This document shows positions 9,229 through 16,263 of a DNA stretch of 64,000 nt, one piece after another; the first letter of the stretch is position 1; the number at the start of each line of letters is the position of its first letter. Under the pieces are notes generated by a model. That model was not told where the DNA came from. It worked only from the letters and a program-made list of their open reading frames with translations, and ran no database searches. This DNA is from Butyrivibrio sp. AE3004. Lineage in GTDB: Bacteria > Bacillota > Clostridia > Lachnospirales > Lachnospiraceae. Position numbers and translations under genes: made by a program. The stretch is taken from assembly GCF_000703165.1 (NCBI RefSeq), contig NZ_JNLQ01000002.1, positions 1,860,001 through 1,924,000 of the forward strand, read 5' to 3'.

Positions 9229-9711
9229 TTAAATATCTGAAGTACAGCAAGGGCACTTTGTAGCTTCGATGTTGATCTCACTCTTACAGCGAGGGCAAAT
9301 CTTTGTTGTAGGTGCCTCTTCTTCCTGTTCCTTTTTAATCTTATCGCTCATCTTATTAAGTGTTTTAACAATGCAAAAAATCACAAGTGCCATTAACAGA
9401 AAATTAATTACTGCAGTAATGAAAACACCGTAATTAAGTGTTGCTGCACCGGCCTCCTGAGCAGCTGCCAGCGTGCTGTAACTTGATCCGTCAAGGGAAA
9501 TAAACCAGTTGGAAAAATCAATGCCACCTGTAAGTGCACTGATAACAGGCATGATAACATCATTTACCAATGAATTGATAATCCCCTGAAAAGCTCCACC
9601 GATAATAACACCGACTGCCAGGTCCATTACGTTTCCGCGCATAATAAACTCACGAAACTCGTTTGCAAAACCCTTACTTTTTTCAATAGCCTTACCCTTA
9701 TCAACTACCAT
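9229..9711 (-). CDS. mscL: Large-conductance mechanosensitive channel with C-terminal zinc ribbon
   Basis: Forms the pentameric membrane pore that opens under hypo-osmotic shock. The N-terminal [21 protein letters not shown] and TM1 [20 protein letters not shown] are diagnostic; TM2 is near residues 93-115. After the usual charged tail (KKEQEEEAP) the protein adds about 25 residues with CPRC and CPCC, a zinc-ribbon pair absent from classical 136-residue MscL. The start follows GGAGGAGAGAT. Monocistronic between a convergent terminator and the tRNA. The ribbon may stabilise or regulate the cytoplasmic bundle; that is inference. Confidence 0.93.
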   Translation of the reverse strand: MVVDKGKAIEKSKGFANEFREFIMRGNVMDLAVGVIIGGAFQGIINSLVNDVIMPVISALTGGIDFSNWFISLDGSSYSTLAAAQEAGAATLNYGVFITAVINFLLMALVIFCIVKTLNKMSDKIKKEQEEEAPTTKICPRCKSEINIEATKCPCCTSDI

Positions 9712-9806
9712 ATCTCTCCTCCAATCCTCTCATATCCATTTAAGGAAACTATTTTTCAAACCACTTGAAATTATATCACATTTTGGGTATTATTAAATAG
9801 TTCTTT

Positions 9807-9877
9807 GCAGGACTAGTACATCGGTAGTATGTCAGCTTCCCAAGCTGAAGAGGCGGGTTCGACTCCCGTGTTCTGCT
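9807..9877 (+). tRNA. tRNA-Gly (anticodon CCC)
   Basis: A complete cloverleaf of 71 nt: acceptor stem GCAGGAC/GTTCTGC, D-arm GTAC..GTAT, anticodon stem TCAGC/GCTGA with loop TTCCCAA (anticodon CCC), and T-arm GCGGG/CCCGT with loop TTCGACT. The 3' CCA is not encoded (TTCA follows), so it must be added enzymatically. It reads GGG glycine codons. A terminator follows at 9888-9920, so it is a single-gene transcript. Confidence 0.93.
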
Positions 9878-9887
9878 TCATTTTATT

Positions 9888-9920
9888 AAAGCCGCAAAGC
9901 TATATGCTTTGCGGCTTTTT
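9888..9920 (+). terminator. Terminator of tRNA-Gly
   Basis: GCCGCAAAGC (9891-9900), loop TATAT, GCTTTGCGGC (9906-9915), then TTTTT. An A-run precedes it, so it may also end the minus-strand lipoprotein gene. Confidence 0.9.
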
Positions 9921-9936
9921 CATTGCTATTTTCCTG

Positions 9937-10923
9937 TTATTTTCCATTGATAAAGTCTTTTAGAGCACTATAAATCTTTTCCTGATTTTCCTCACTTATG
10001 AATTCATTTATGTCAAATTCCTTGCCTGTTCTGTCTTCATAAATCTGATCAATGGTCTTACCCTGATCTTTAGGATCAAGGTCCACATCCTTGGCATGGC
10101 TCTTAAAAGCGTTGTCATCTGAAAGCGCAACATATGCAATATTATGCTGTAACCATTCAAAAGCCAAGTCCGTTGCGTTGCGATAACTCTCCATATCACT
10201 TCCGTGAATAGGATGAACATCTATAAGCGCCTGACATATAATTGCCATATCCGACATATTATTAATTCTGTAGGAATCCATGATCTTCCAGTTATCTGTC
10301 GTGTAGATAGCACTATATTCAACGTTATCGTAAGTAAACTTATAATTCTTACCTTTTCCGTCCACATCATGAAGACCTATATCAGCCGTCGACTTCAGAA
10401 TTCCCATATCCTCTATGGTTTCTTTAGCATCATCTATCATATCACTGTACTCACTAAGATCTATTTCCGATGTCCCATTATCTTTTCCCGAAGACTTATT
10501 AAGCTCTGAACGGATTATCTCACTGCCTTTGGAAATAAACTCATTTACCTGTTTGTTTATTTCTTCCGTATCTACATTTTCAAGTTGCTTACTTATATTG
10601 TTCTTTATTTCTTCCGTATCTACGTTTTCAAGCTGCTCGTTTATATTGTCCTTTATTTCTTCCGTATCTACGTTCTCAAGCTGCTTGTTTATATTGTCCT
10701 TTATTTCTTCCGTATCTACGTTTTCAAGCTGCTCACTTATATTGTTCTTTATTTCTTCCGTATCCACATTCTCAAGATTTTCACTTATAGTATTTTTTAT
10801 CTCTTCCGCATTTACATTTCCAAGTGCTTCATTCACAGTACTATCAATCTCTCCACAGCCCGATATAAACGCCGCTGTAATAACCAGTAATAATGCTTTT
10901 TTTATATTCATTTTCTTTATCAT
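9937..10923 (-). CDS. Lipoprotein with six 16-residue helical repeats, unknown function
   Basis: The 328-residue protein has a lipoprotein signal (basic start, hydrophobic core, lipobox ending SGC at Cys23) and so should be anchored on the outer face of the membrane. Residues 36-131 are six tandem 16-residue units of the form NVDTEEIKDNINEQLE, the first and last diverged, predicting a long amphipathic or coiled-coil stalk. A globular domain follows (about residues 185-328), with no family I recognise. GGATGG precedes the first ATG; an in-frame ATG four codons later is an alternative. Copy number could vary by slippage of the 48-bp DNA unit. Confidence 0.8.
   Translation of the reverse strand: MIKKMNIKKALLLVITAAFISGCGEIDSTVNEALGNVNAEEIKNTISENLENVDTEEIKNNISEQLENVDTEEIKDNINKQLENVDTEEIKDNINEQLENVDTEEIKNNISKQLENVDTEEINKQVNEFISKGSEIIRSELNKSSGKDNGTSEIDLSEYSDMIDDAKETIEDMGILKSTADIGLHDVDGKGKNYKFTYDNVEYSAIYTTDNWKIMDSYRINNMSDMAIICQALIDVHPIHGSDMESYRNATDLAFEWLQHNIAYVALSDDNAFKSHAKDVDLDPKDQGKTIDQIYEDRTGKEFDINEFISEENQEKIYSALKDFINGK
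10531..10818 (-). repeat. 48-bp tandem repeat within the lipoprotein gene
   Basis: Six direct units of 48 bp (16 codons), with the internal units nearly identical at nucleotide level (for example TCTTCCGTATCTACGTTTTC recurring on the plus strand). Open frames on the opposite strand here are repeat shadows. Confidence 0.9.
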
Positions 10924-11003
10924 AAAAAATTACCATCCTTTATAAAAAAGTGATATGTATATTGTTTTATAAAATATAGCACATAAGATAATATATTCAA
11001 AAT

Positions 11004-11057
11004 AAAAAAAGTCTTAAAAAGAAACGTCAAAGCACATCCTTTTTAAGACTTTTTATT
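11004..11057 (-). terminator. Terminator of the double-glycine peptide gene
   Basis: AAAAAGTCTTAAAAAG (11006-11021) pairs with its complement at 11040-11055. On the minus strand the hairpin is followed by TTTTTTTATTTTG. It starts 8 bp after the peptide stop codon. Confidence 0.8.
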
Positions 11058-11064
11058 CTTCCAA

Positions 11065-11244
11065 TCACTTTTTGGTTTTTAGAGCAAAATCTATAATTGT
11101 TTTTATGCAATTATCTATAACTTTTCCACCTGCAACATTCTCAAGAACGTCATCTTCAAGCTCTGTCTGGCTGCTTGTGGTACTTTGTTCCATATCTGAT
11201 ACGTTTATATTTTTTGTTTCCCGGCTTTCTTCTGCATTAGTCAT
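11065..11244 (-). CDS. Double-glycine leader peptide precursor (bacteriocin- or signal-like)
   Basis: A 59-residue precursor starts MTNAEESRETKNINVSD. The leader ends ELEDDVLENVAGG (residues 28-40), the classic pattern of peptides cleaved after Gly-Gly by C39 peptidase ABC exporters. The predicted core has 19 residues (KVIDNCIKTIIDFALKTKK): cationic, amphipathic, with one Cys. A very strong GGAGGTGG site, an upstream TATAAT with direct repeats and a downstream terminator make it a convincing stand-alone gene. No modification enzyme, immunity gene or transporter is adjacent; the nearest candidate exporter is at 56.5-60.8 kb. Bacteriocin versus signalling pheromone cannot be told from sequence. 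Confidence 0.78.
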   Translation of the reverse strand: MTNAEESRETKNINVSDMEQSTTSSQTELEDDVLENVAGGKVIDNCIKTIIDFALKTKK

Positions 11245-11289
11245 TTTTCCACCTCCACATATATAAAGGCATATTTTATTGTTAAGTCT

Positions 11290-11323
11290 ATTATATTACA
11301 GAAAGTCCAACAAATGTCCAACA
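11290..11323 (-). promoter_or_regulatory. Promoter of the GG-peptide gene with 11-bp-spaced direct repeat
   Basis: On the minus strand TATAAT (11290-11295) lacks a recognisable -35. In its place is a direct repeat, TGTTGGAC, complement at 11305-11312 and 11316-11323, exactly 11 bp apart. One-turn direct repeats over a poor -35 are typical of activator-dependent promoters such as LytTR-type regulators; no such regulator is in this window. Confidence 0.55.
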
Positions 11324-11325
11324 TA

Positions 11326-12492
11326 TTAAAAGTTTATACTTTCAAGAAGCTCTTTTCTGTCCCAGTAAGAAAGATTATCCATACTTTTAAATGAATTGAC
11401 CATTTTTATCTCTTCCGGTTCAGTGCCTGCCTCTTCCTTCATCTTATCGTATTTCCTATCCAAGCTGCTGTAATAGATGTCAGCAGATTCAGGATCTATA
11501 TTTCTAGGAACGTTTCTGTCATCCTCAGCATAAGAAAACAAGCCATATAACTCTGTCTGTGATGCATTTTGGGGATTTACATCGTTTACTTTTACAACGA
11601 ACAATCTTTCATCTTTTCCCTTAACATAGACCTCAATGACAGGATTGACAGGATCATAATTTTCCGGATATCGTGCTTTTAGCTCGTAGCTTTCACCATC
11701 AGGTGCTGTTGTTGTTGTTTCATGAAAAAAAGCACTCGCATAATAATTTTGTGGTACCTCTTTTTCCACCGCATTTCCATTATCAGCGAAAGGAAAAATC
11801 TCATCATGGATTTTATTCATCCTGTCAAAAACGCTACTGAAATCAGGCAAATAGCTGCCGTCTTTTAATCCGTTAAGTTTCTGTAATAAAGAATCATAAA
11901 ATTTTATTTCCTTTTCTGCATTTACATTAATAGTGCCTGAAGCTTTGGAATTTATCCTGTCATACTTAGCTGAGGAAATTGCATCAATAGCAGAATCCAC
12001 TGTTCCGCCCAGAATGTCCTGTACACCTGATATGTTGTTATCAGTCATCTTTGCACTGGTTTTCATCTCAGCATACAGACTGGTCGCCTGAGAACTGTCT
12101 CCATCCGTCCCATAGCCAAGTCCGTTGAAGCCGGTTTCTCTTGCAGCATCCATCCACGCGCTTTTGACGTCTTCAGATGCATTAGGTGCTACTCTCTCAA
12201 GGGCAGCCACATCTCCATCAATTATCTGAAGCTTGGCTATTGCATTGTTTTTCTTTCTCTGAGCATCCCATTGAACCTGTGTATAGTCAGACTTTGATGT
12301 TTTATCCGCGGTGCTTGCAGCATTGTTCATACAGCTCTTAAAGCTCTGATTTGTCTGTTCCGTATCTTGATTTTTTATTTTTCCCTTTATTCCTGCTGCC
12401 TTTACATCGGATGTCTTATCCGTTCCCTTTGACACACTGTAGCTATATGTATGAATATCTTCCTTTCTCTTTAACTCTGTCAGATTCAGCAT
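11326..12492 (-). CDS. Unknown 388-residue hydrophilic protein
   Basis: I do not recognise a family. It starts MLNLTELKRKEDIHTYSYS after a strong AAAGGAGGAAAC site. It has no signal peptide, no membrane segment and almost no cysteine (one, in FKSCMN). The N-terminal 70 residues are low-complexity Ser/Thr/Lys; the middle is helical (QWDAQRKKNNAIAKLQIIDG), and residues 230-330 look beta-rich (PENYDPVNPVIEVYVKGKDE). The style resembles secreted or flagellum-associated Lachnospiraceae proteins that lack a Sec signal, but that is only an impression. Its stop is next to the GG-peptide promoter. Confidence 0.7.
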   Translation of the reverse strand: MLNLTELKRKEDIHTYSYSVSKGTDKTSDVKAAGIKGKIKNQDTEQTNQSFKSCMNNAASTADKTSKSDYTQVQWDAQRKKNNAIAKLQIIDGDVAALERVAPNASEDVKSAWMDAARETGFNGLGYGTDGDSSQATSLYAEMKTSAKMTDNNISGVQDILGGTVDSAIDAISSAKYDRINSKASGTINVNAEKEIKFYDSLLQKLNGLKDGSYLPDFSSVFDRMNKIHDEIFPFADNGNAVEKEVPQNYYASAFFHETTTTAPDGESYELKARYPENYDPVNPVIEVYVKGKDERLFVVKVNDVNPQNASQTELYGLFSYAEDDRNVPRNIDPESADIYYSSLDRKYDKMKEEAGTEPEEIKMVNSFKSMDNLSYWDRKELLESINF

Positions 12493-12538
12493 TTAACAGT
12501 TTCCTCCTTTCCGCAAATTTCCGTTATATACAAAAATT

Positions 12539-12574
12539 CCGAATATCAGAAGATCTCATTCCTTTGATATTCGG
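12539..12574 (-). other. Hairpin in the 5' region of the 388-residue gene
   Basis: CCGAATATCA (12539-12548) and TGATATTCGG (12565-12574) form a 10-bp stem, followed on the minus strand by AATTTTTG. It could be a second terminator for the upstream genes or an attenuator in the leader of the gene starting at 12492. Confidence 0.5.
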
Positions 12575-12716
12575 CATATCCGTTGCTATCTTATATATCG
12601 GCAAATAACATTAATTCATTAGTGTGCTTTGGAATTTTCACAAGAAAGAATTTTATTCGCATTCATAGCGAGGGGCATTCTATCTTAATAAAAATAACGA
12701 GTTATTTATTAAACAT

Positions 12717-12750
12717 AAAAACACCACCGGTCACCCCGATGGCGTTTTAG
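12717..12750 (-). terminator. Terminator of the 27-residue peptide gene
   Basis: On the minus strand AACGCCATCGG, loop GGTGA and CCGGTGGTGTT pair with two G-U wobbles and run into TTTTT. Read on the plus strand the wobbles become A/C mismatches, which fixes the direction. Confidence 0.7.
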
Positions 12751-12756
12751 AATAGT

Positions 12757-12840
12757 TTACTCATTTGGCGTTGTTCTGGGAACGAACCAGCAGGCAGCAG
12801 CCGCAATCACAAACAGGATTGAAGCAAATACATGTAACAT
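12757..12840 (-). CDS. 27-residue hydrophobic peptide, unknown
   Basis: The frame encodes MLHVFASILFVIAAAACWFV plus a short polar tail (PRTTPNE). A single membrane helix fills residues 2-20. It has a GAGGTGAGGGGG ribosome site about 8-14 nt upstream and a direction-specific terminator 7 bp after the stop, which together argue for a real micro-gene. Candidates are a small membrane regulator of a neighbouring transporter or a toxin-like peptide. No function can be assigned. It follows the sortase pair on the same strand. Confidence 0.5.
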   Translation of the reverse strand: MLHVFASILFVIAAAACWFVPRTTPNE

Positions 12841-12955
12841 AGAAAAAATCCCCCTCACCTCAACCTAAGAAAACTAACAACTTTTTCTGTTTACAGTGTA
12901 TCAAATAATTTATTCTTTGTTTATTGGCATTTTATAAGATTTTATGATTTTTATT

Positions 12956-13417
12956 TTACACATTTTTACCAATCCTTTTTCCGGAAAGAAGTGCTGTCAA
13001 AAATACAGAAAAGCTTGCAAGCATTGCTATAAAAGTTATAGTAATACGATTATCATCACCTGTTCTTGGAAGATCATTCGTCTCAGCAGTTGTCTCAGCA
13101 GGTGTTACTGTCGAAACTGCTTCAGTCGCATTATTATTTGTTGATGCAACATTATTAGCCGTCGCCGTTGCAGGTGTTGCGGGTGTTGTAGATGTCGCAG
13201 GCGTTGCAGGTGTCTGAGCACCGCTTCCGCCCTCTGCCGTGTTATTGCCGGAATTATCGGTATTTCCTGAATCAAGTTCCTCTCCAATAAGTCCTGCATC
13301 ATAATTATCGTTTATATCAACAGTAACGGCTAAAGCCTCCATTGAAGAAGCCGGTGTCAGCATAAGCATGCAACACATAGGTATTACCAGTAAATACTTT
13401 GTTTTTCCCATTTTCAT
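12956..13417 (-). CDS. LPxTG cell-wall-anchored small protein (sortase substrate)
   Basis: A 153-residue secreted protein with signal peptide (residues 1 to about 31), a low-complexity Thr/Pro/Ala/Asn stalk (about 45-110), the sorting motif LPRTG at 116-120, a hydrophobic helix and a basic tail (GKRIGKNV). This is the full layout of a sortase substrate. There is almost no folded domain, so it is more likely a spacer, a display peptide or a surface modulator than an enzyme. AGGAGGAAAACAG precedes the start. It lies 16 bp downstream of a class B-like sortase, its probable dedicated enzyme. Confidence 0.88.
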   Translation of the reverse strand: MKMGKTKYLLVIPMCCMLMLTPASSMEALAVTVDINDNYDAGLIGEELDSGNTDNSGNNTAEGGSGAQTPATPATSTTPATPATATANNVASTNNNATEAVSTVTPAETTAETNDLPRTGDDNRITITFIAMLASFSVFLTALLSGKRIGKNV

Positions 13418-13433
13418 GTCTGTTTTCCTCCTG

Positions 13434-14240
13434 TCATCCTACCCTTTTAGCAACAATCAAGAGTCTTCCGTTTTTCATTGTATAATCACAGGTTGATAAC
13501 GTTAAAAGCTGATCCCCATAAGCTGCTGTAGCTGCAATTTTATGCATTGATCTGGCCTTTAAATTAGCTACATAGCTGTCAAAGGTTTCCTTATCATTTA
13601 TTCTGATGTATTCGGAATAATTAAAGCCGTTTTTTTCACCATTTGCAGTAGTATCTACCACAGCGATTACTTCATAAAAGCGCTGTTCACTTGGTGTATC
13701 AAGTTCTATCGCCTGATGTTTTCTTAAGTAATCATCTTCTTTATAATATTTGAGCGTCCCAAAAATCGCCCCTGATTTCATATTGTGACCATGTATCAGC
13801 AGATGATTATCAGAAAGATCAAAGCTGCATCTCTTATCCAGGACCAAAAGCCCGTTTCTGTCCTCATTTCCAAAGAAATCATGTTGAAGGTAAAAATCAT
13901 TATCACCCTCTTTGTACATGATCGGATAATCGATGTCAGATCCGTTTATTCTGAGCCATCCGCAAAGGTCTTTGTTCTTTTTGTAAAGATATTCGATTTT
14001 AAGGGAAACCAGATTTGTATTTTGAACTTCATCTGAGTCATTTTTCTCTTCCATGGCAGCCTTGGAATTACTTACCGAAACAGCAGCCATTGCTTGGACT
14101 TTTCTCATATTGGAAGAGCTTCTGTGCTCCTGATAAATCTCTACGGCAAAAATTCCTGTCACCACCAGAAAGGTAATACAGGATAACGTAAGGATTGTAT
14201 TTCTTATAGTCTTTTTTATTTTCCCCCTACGCCTTCGCAT
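13434..14240 (-). CDS. Class B-type sortase
   Basis: Membrane-anchored transpeptidase that cleaves a sorting motif and links the protein to the cell wall. Start placed at MRRRRGKIKKTIRN (14240; 268 residues), which follows GGGGAA; the frame is open upstream to a TTG without support. A single TM is near residues 13-33. Catalytic residues are visible: His in LLIHGHNMKSG, Cys in LLTLSTCDYT (about residue 251), Arg in KNGRLLIVAKR. The TLSTC motif plus the long helix before it and the NGLLVLD segment fit class B. The adjacent substrate carries LPxTG rather than the NPQTN-type motif of classical SrtB. Confidence 0.9.
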   Translation of the reverse strand: MRRRRGKIKKTIRNTILTLSCITFLVVTGIFAVEIYQEHRSSSNMRKVQAMAAVSVSNSKAAMEEKNDSDEVQNTNLVSLKIEYLYKKNKDLCGWLRINGSDIDYPIMYKEGDNDFYLQHDFFGNEDRNGLLVLDKRCSFDLSDNHLLIHGHNMKSGAIFGTLKYYKEDDYLRKHQAIELDTPSEQRFYEVIAVVDTTANGEKNGFNYSEYIRINDKETFDSYVANLKARSMHKIAATAAYGDQLLTLSTCDYTMKNGRLLIVAKRVG

Positions 14241-14354
14241 AAGCAAAATTCCCCATACCGATTTATTTAAACTTTCATATTCTATTTCGGCATAAACTGC
14301 CAAAAAATTTATAGATATACCAAAATTATAATGAAGGAATGAACGATCAGTATA

Positions 14355-15551
14355 TTAACCGAGCAAATCCATTCCAACATCATACACATTACCGTTCACA
14401 GCATCATACAACCATCTTGCCATAGTCACGTCATCCTGCATAAACCTGGTAAAATAAGGCTCACGTACTGCCGTATGAACTGTTCCGCCTTTTGTAACAA
14501 TAGGCAAAACCCAGTTATTTATATACATCCCAAAGTCATGATTCAAAAGCTTAAGATCCGATACCATTTCTTTCAGTTGTCTGCAATACGCATCCTGAAC
14601 ATCAGAATCGGTTTTGTACTCTTTGTTGGTGATGTCATTGTAATATGCGCTCAGAACATAATCTCTGATTGAACTTGAGTAAAGATATCTTAAGCTGTTT
14701 CCATATTTTGCAAAAAGATTTCTGTACCAGCTAAGAGTTATATTATCCGAATTAACAGCATCACAGATTGGTTTTGGAGCTTTCCATACTTCTTTGGCAG
14801 TATATTTCCATTTATTATACAAAAGCAGTGCACTGTCAGAGAGAAGTGTTATATCTTTTACTCCGGGATACCACATAGTAAGTATCTCGTCCGTAAGTGC
14901 CGGTACTGCAAAGGCTCCCGCACTATTTCCTGCGATCAGAAGTTTTTTAGGATTTGCAAACAGATTCTTGGAAACTCCCATAGCTTCAAGGAAATTAATA
15001 TAGCCATGAAAATGGAGAACATGCTGTTCCCCGTCTTCACCCTCATAAGGAAAGTCGTTATTGCCAATGTGAAAATCCCCTGTAGCATAGGCAATATCAA
15101 TTATACTCCAGTCCCTGAAAGGGTTGTCATTGTCGCGCAGATTCATAATTCCCATATCTATATTCATTATCTGCGTAAAAGGTCTGAGATTATTCCAATA
15201 GTAATTTGGCAGGTCTGCTGCTACTTTCCCTCCTGTTATCGGTCTTGCGGCAGTATATTCATCGTATGCAATTCCTCCGCCCGAAAAAAAGATACACAGT
15301 TTTTCAGGATCTGCTATTTTCACATATACATGATATTCGGAGCCGTCTCCTGACATTCCCATCGGTATTACAACCCTGTACCATTTTCCTTTTTCCGGAT
15401 CATCCAGAAGCTCAGGTGCAATAAGGTCGCGATCCACAATTCTCTTTCCGATAGTATTTTCAACAAAATCCCCGAACTGCTGCTCCAGCATCTGCTTTCG
15501 CATTCTTCTTTTTTCTCTGTAATCCATATGCTCCCTCAAAGGTTCATACAT
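14355..15551 (-). CDS. Pectinacetylesterase/Notum-family esterase
   Basis: Alpha/beta-hydrolase of the PAE family, which removes acetyl (or acyl) groups from polysaccharides. The 398-residue protein shows the oxyanion motif FFSGGGIAYDEYTA and the nucleophile motif GNSAGAFAVP. Late Asp/His candidates include TVHTAVREPYF. There is no signal peptide, so it acts inside the cell. The start overlaps the stop of the DUF6320 gene (ATGA type), indicating translational coupling; an in-frame ATG eight codons later with GAGGGAG is an alternative. Last gene of the GH120 operon, so imported acetylated xylo-oligosaccharides are a plausible substrate. Confidence 0.8.
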   Translation of the reverse strand: MYEPLREHMDYREKRRMRKQMLEQQFGDFVENTIGKRIVDRDLIAPELLDDPEKGKWYRVVIPMGMSGDGSEYHVYVKIADPEKLCIFFSGGGIAYDEYTAARPITGGKVAADLPNYYWNNLRPFTQIMNIDMGIMNLRDNDNPFRDWSIIDIAYATGDFHIGNNDFPYEGEDGEQHVLHFHGYINFLEAMGVSKNLFANPKKLLIAGNSAGAFAVPALTDEILTMWYPGVKDITLLSDSALLLYNKWKYTAKEVWKAPKPICDAVNSDNITLSWYRNLFAKYGNSLRYLYSSSIRDYVLSAYYNDITNKEYKTDSDVQDAYCRQLKEMVSDLKLLNHDFGMYINNWVLPIVTKGGTVHTAVREPYFTRFMQDDVTMARWLYDAVNGNVYDVGMDLLG

Positions 15552-16263
15552 TAAACATTCTCTGTGTCGCGCTTCTTAATTCTCTGAATCTAAACAAAAA
15601 TGTTGCAACAAGTGTTATCGCGAATCCGGCCATTACAAAAACGGCTGCATACGGAAGTGTATTTTCATGATTCCATATAAAAAATGCCTGTGAAAAAGCA
15701 AATACTGCATCCATAACGATATAAATAATATACTCCTCAAAACGAAGCTTCATGATTTTTGCAAATATAAAGCAAAGCATCGCATGTCCGACAAGAGCAA
15801 AAGGAATCATCCAGATAACGCTCCATCCGTAAAAGCCTGTCTTTTTATCGATATAATAAGCCACTATGTTCGATACAATCATTTCAACAGTAAGAACCTT
15901 TATCAGATTGTATCTGTATCTCATGATTGCCAGCATATCAAGCCATAAAACAACACTTCCGAGAATAACCATTCCCACCCAGGTAACTCTATCTCCGAAA
16001 AGATACTTTATTGCTGCCCCCATAACTATAATAATCGCAAGGAGGAAAGTGCATATCTTGATAAAAGTCACACCATTGATCCTTCTCTCAGGAAGCGTGG
16101 GATAAGGCTCATCCTGTTCATCTGAAAAATCATCAATATCATACATTTTTTCATCTATTCCGGTTCGTAAAACATCCTGTCTGTTAAGGATTTTTCCTTC
16201 ACACAAAGGGCAGCATGTTTTTTCTCCCCTAATAGTAATCTTACATTTCGGGCAATAAAGCAT
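15544..16263 (-). CDS. DUF6320 zinc-ribbon membrane protein
   Basis: A 239-residue protein starts with a zinc ribbon (MLYCPKC ... CCPLCEG), then an acidic linker and about six membrane helices from residue 67 to the C-terminus. Proteins of this design (DUF6320) are, to my recollection, commonly encoded between an alcohol acetyltransferase-like gene and an esterase in Firmicutes, as here. Function is unknown; a membrane partner or acyl-donor channel for the acyltransferase is possible. Its start abuts the acyltransferase stop and its end overlaps the esterase start by 8 bp. Confidence 0.78.
   Translation of the reverse strand: MLYCPKCKITIRGEKTCCPLCEGKILNRQDVLRTGIDEKMYDIDDFSDEQDEPYPTLPERRINGVTFIKICTFLLAIIIVMGAAIKYLFGDRVTWVGMVILGSVVLWLDMLAIMRYRYNLIKVLTVEMIVSNIVAYYIDKKTGFYGWSVIWMIPFALVGHAMLCFIFAKIMKLRFEEYIIYIVMDAVFAFSQAFFIWNHENTLPYAAVFVMAGFAITLVATFLFRFRELRSATQRMFNV

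Noticed and set aside
8977..9240. 87-codon frame overlapping the Cys4 peptide
   Set aside because: Runs through the terminator hairpin and has unlikely composition; the 58-residue frame has the signals and Cys pattern.
10415..10945. Plus-strand frame with repeated FISSVSTFSSC
   Set aside because: Shadow of the 48-bp repeat in the minus-strand lipoprotein gene; no ribosome site.
11065..11244. Nif11-type precursor
   Set aside because: The leader is short and lacks the Nif11 helical domain; only the terminal GG motif is shared.
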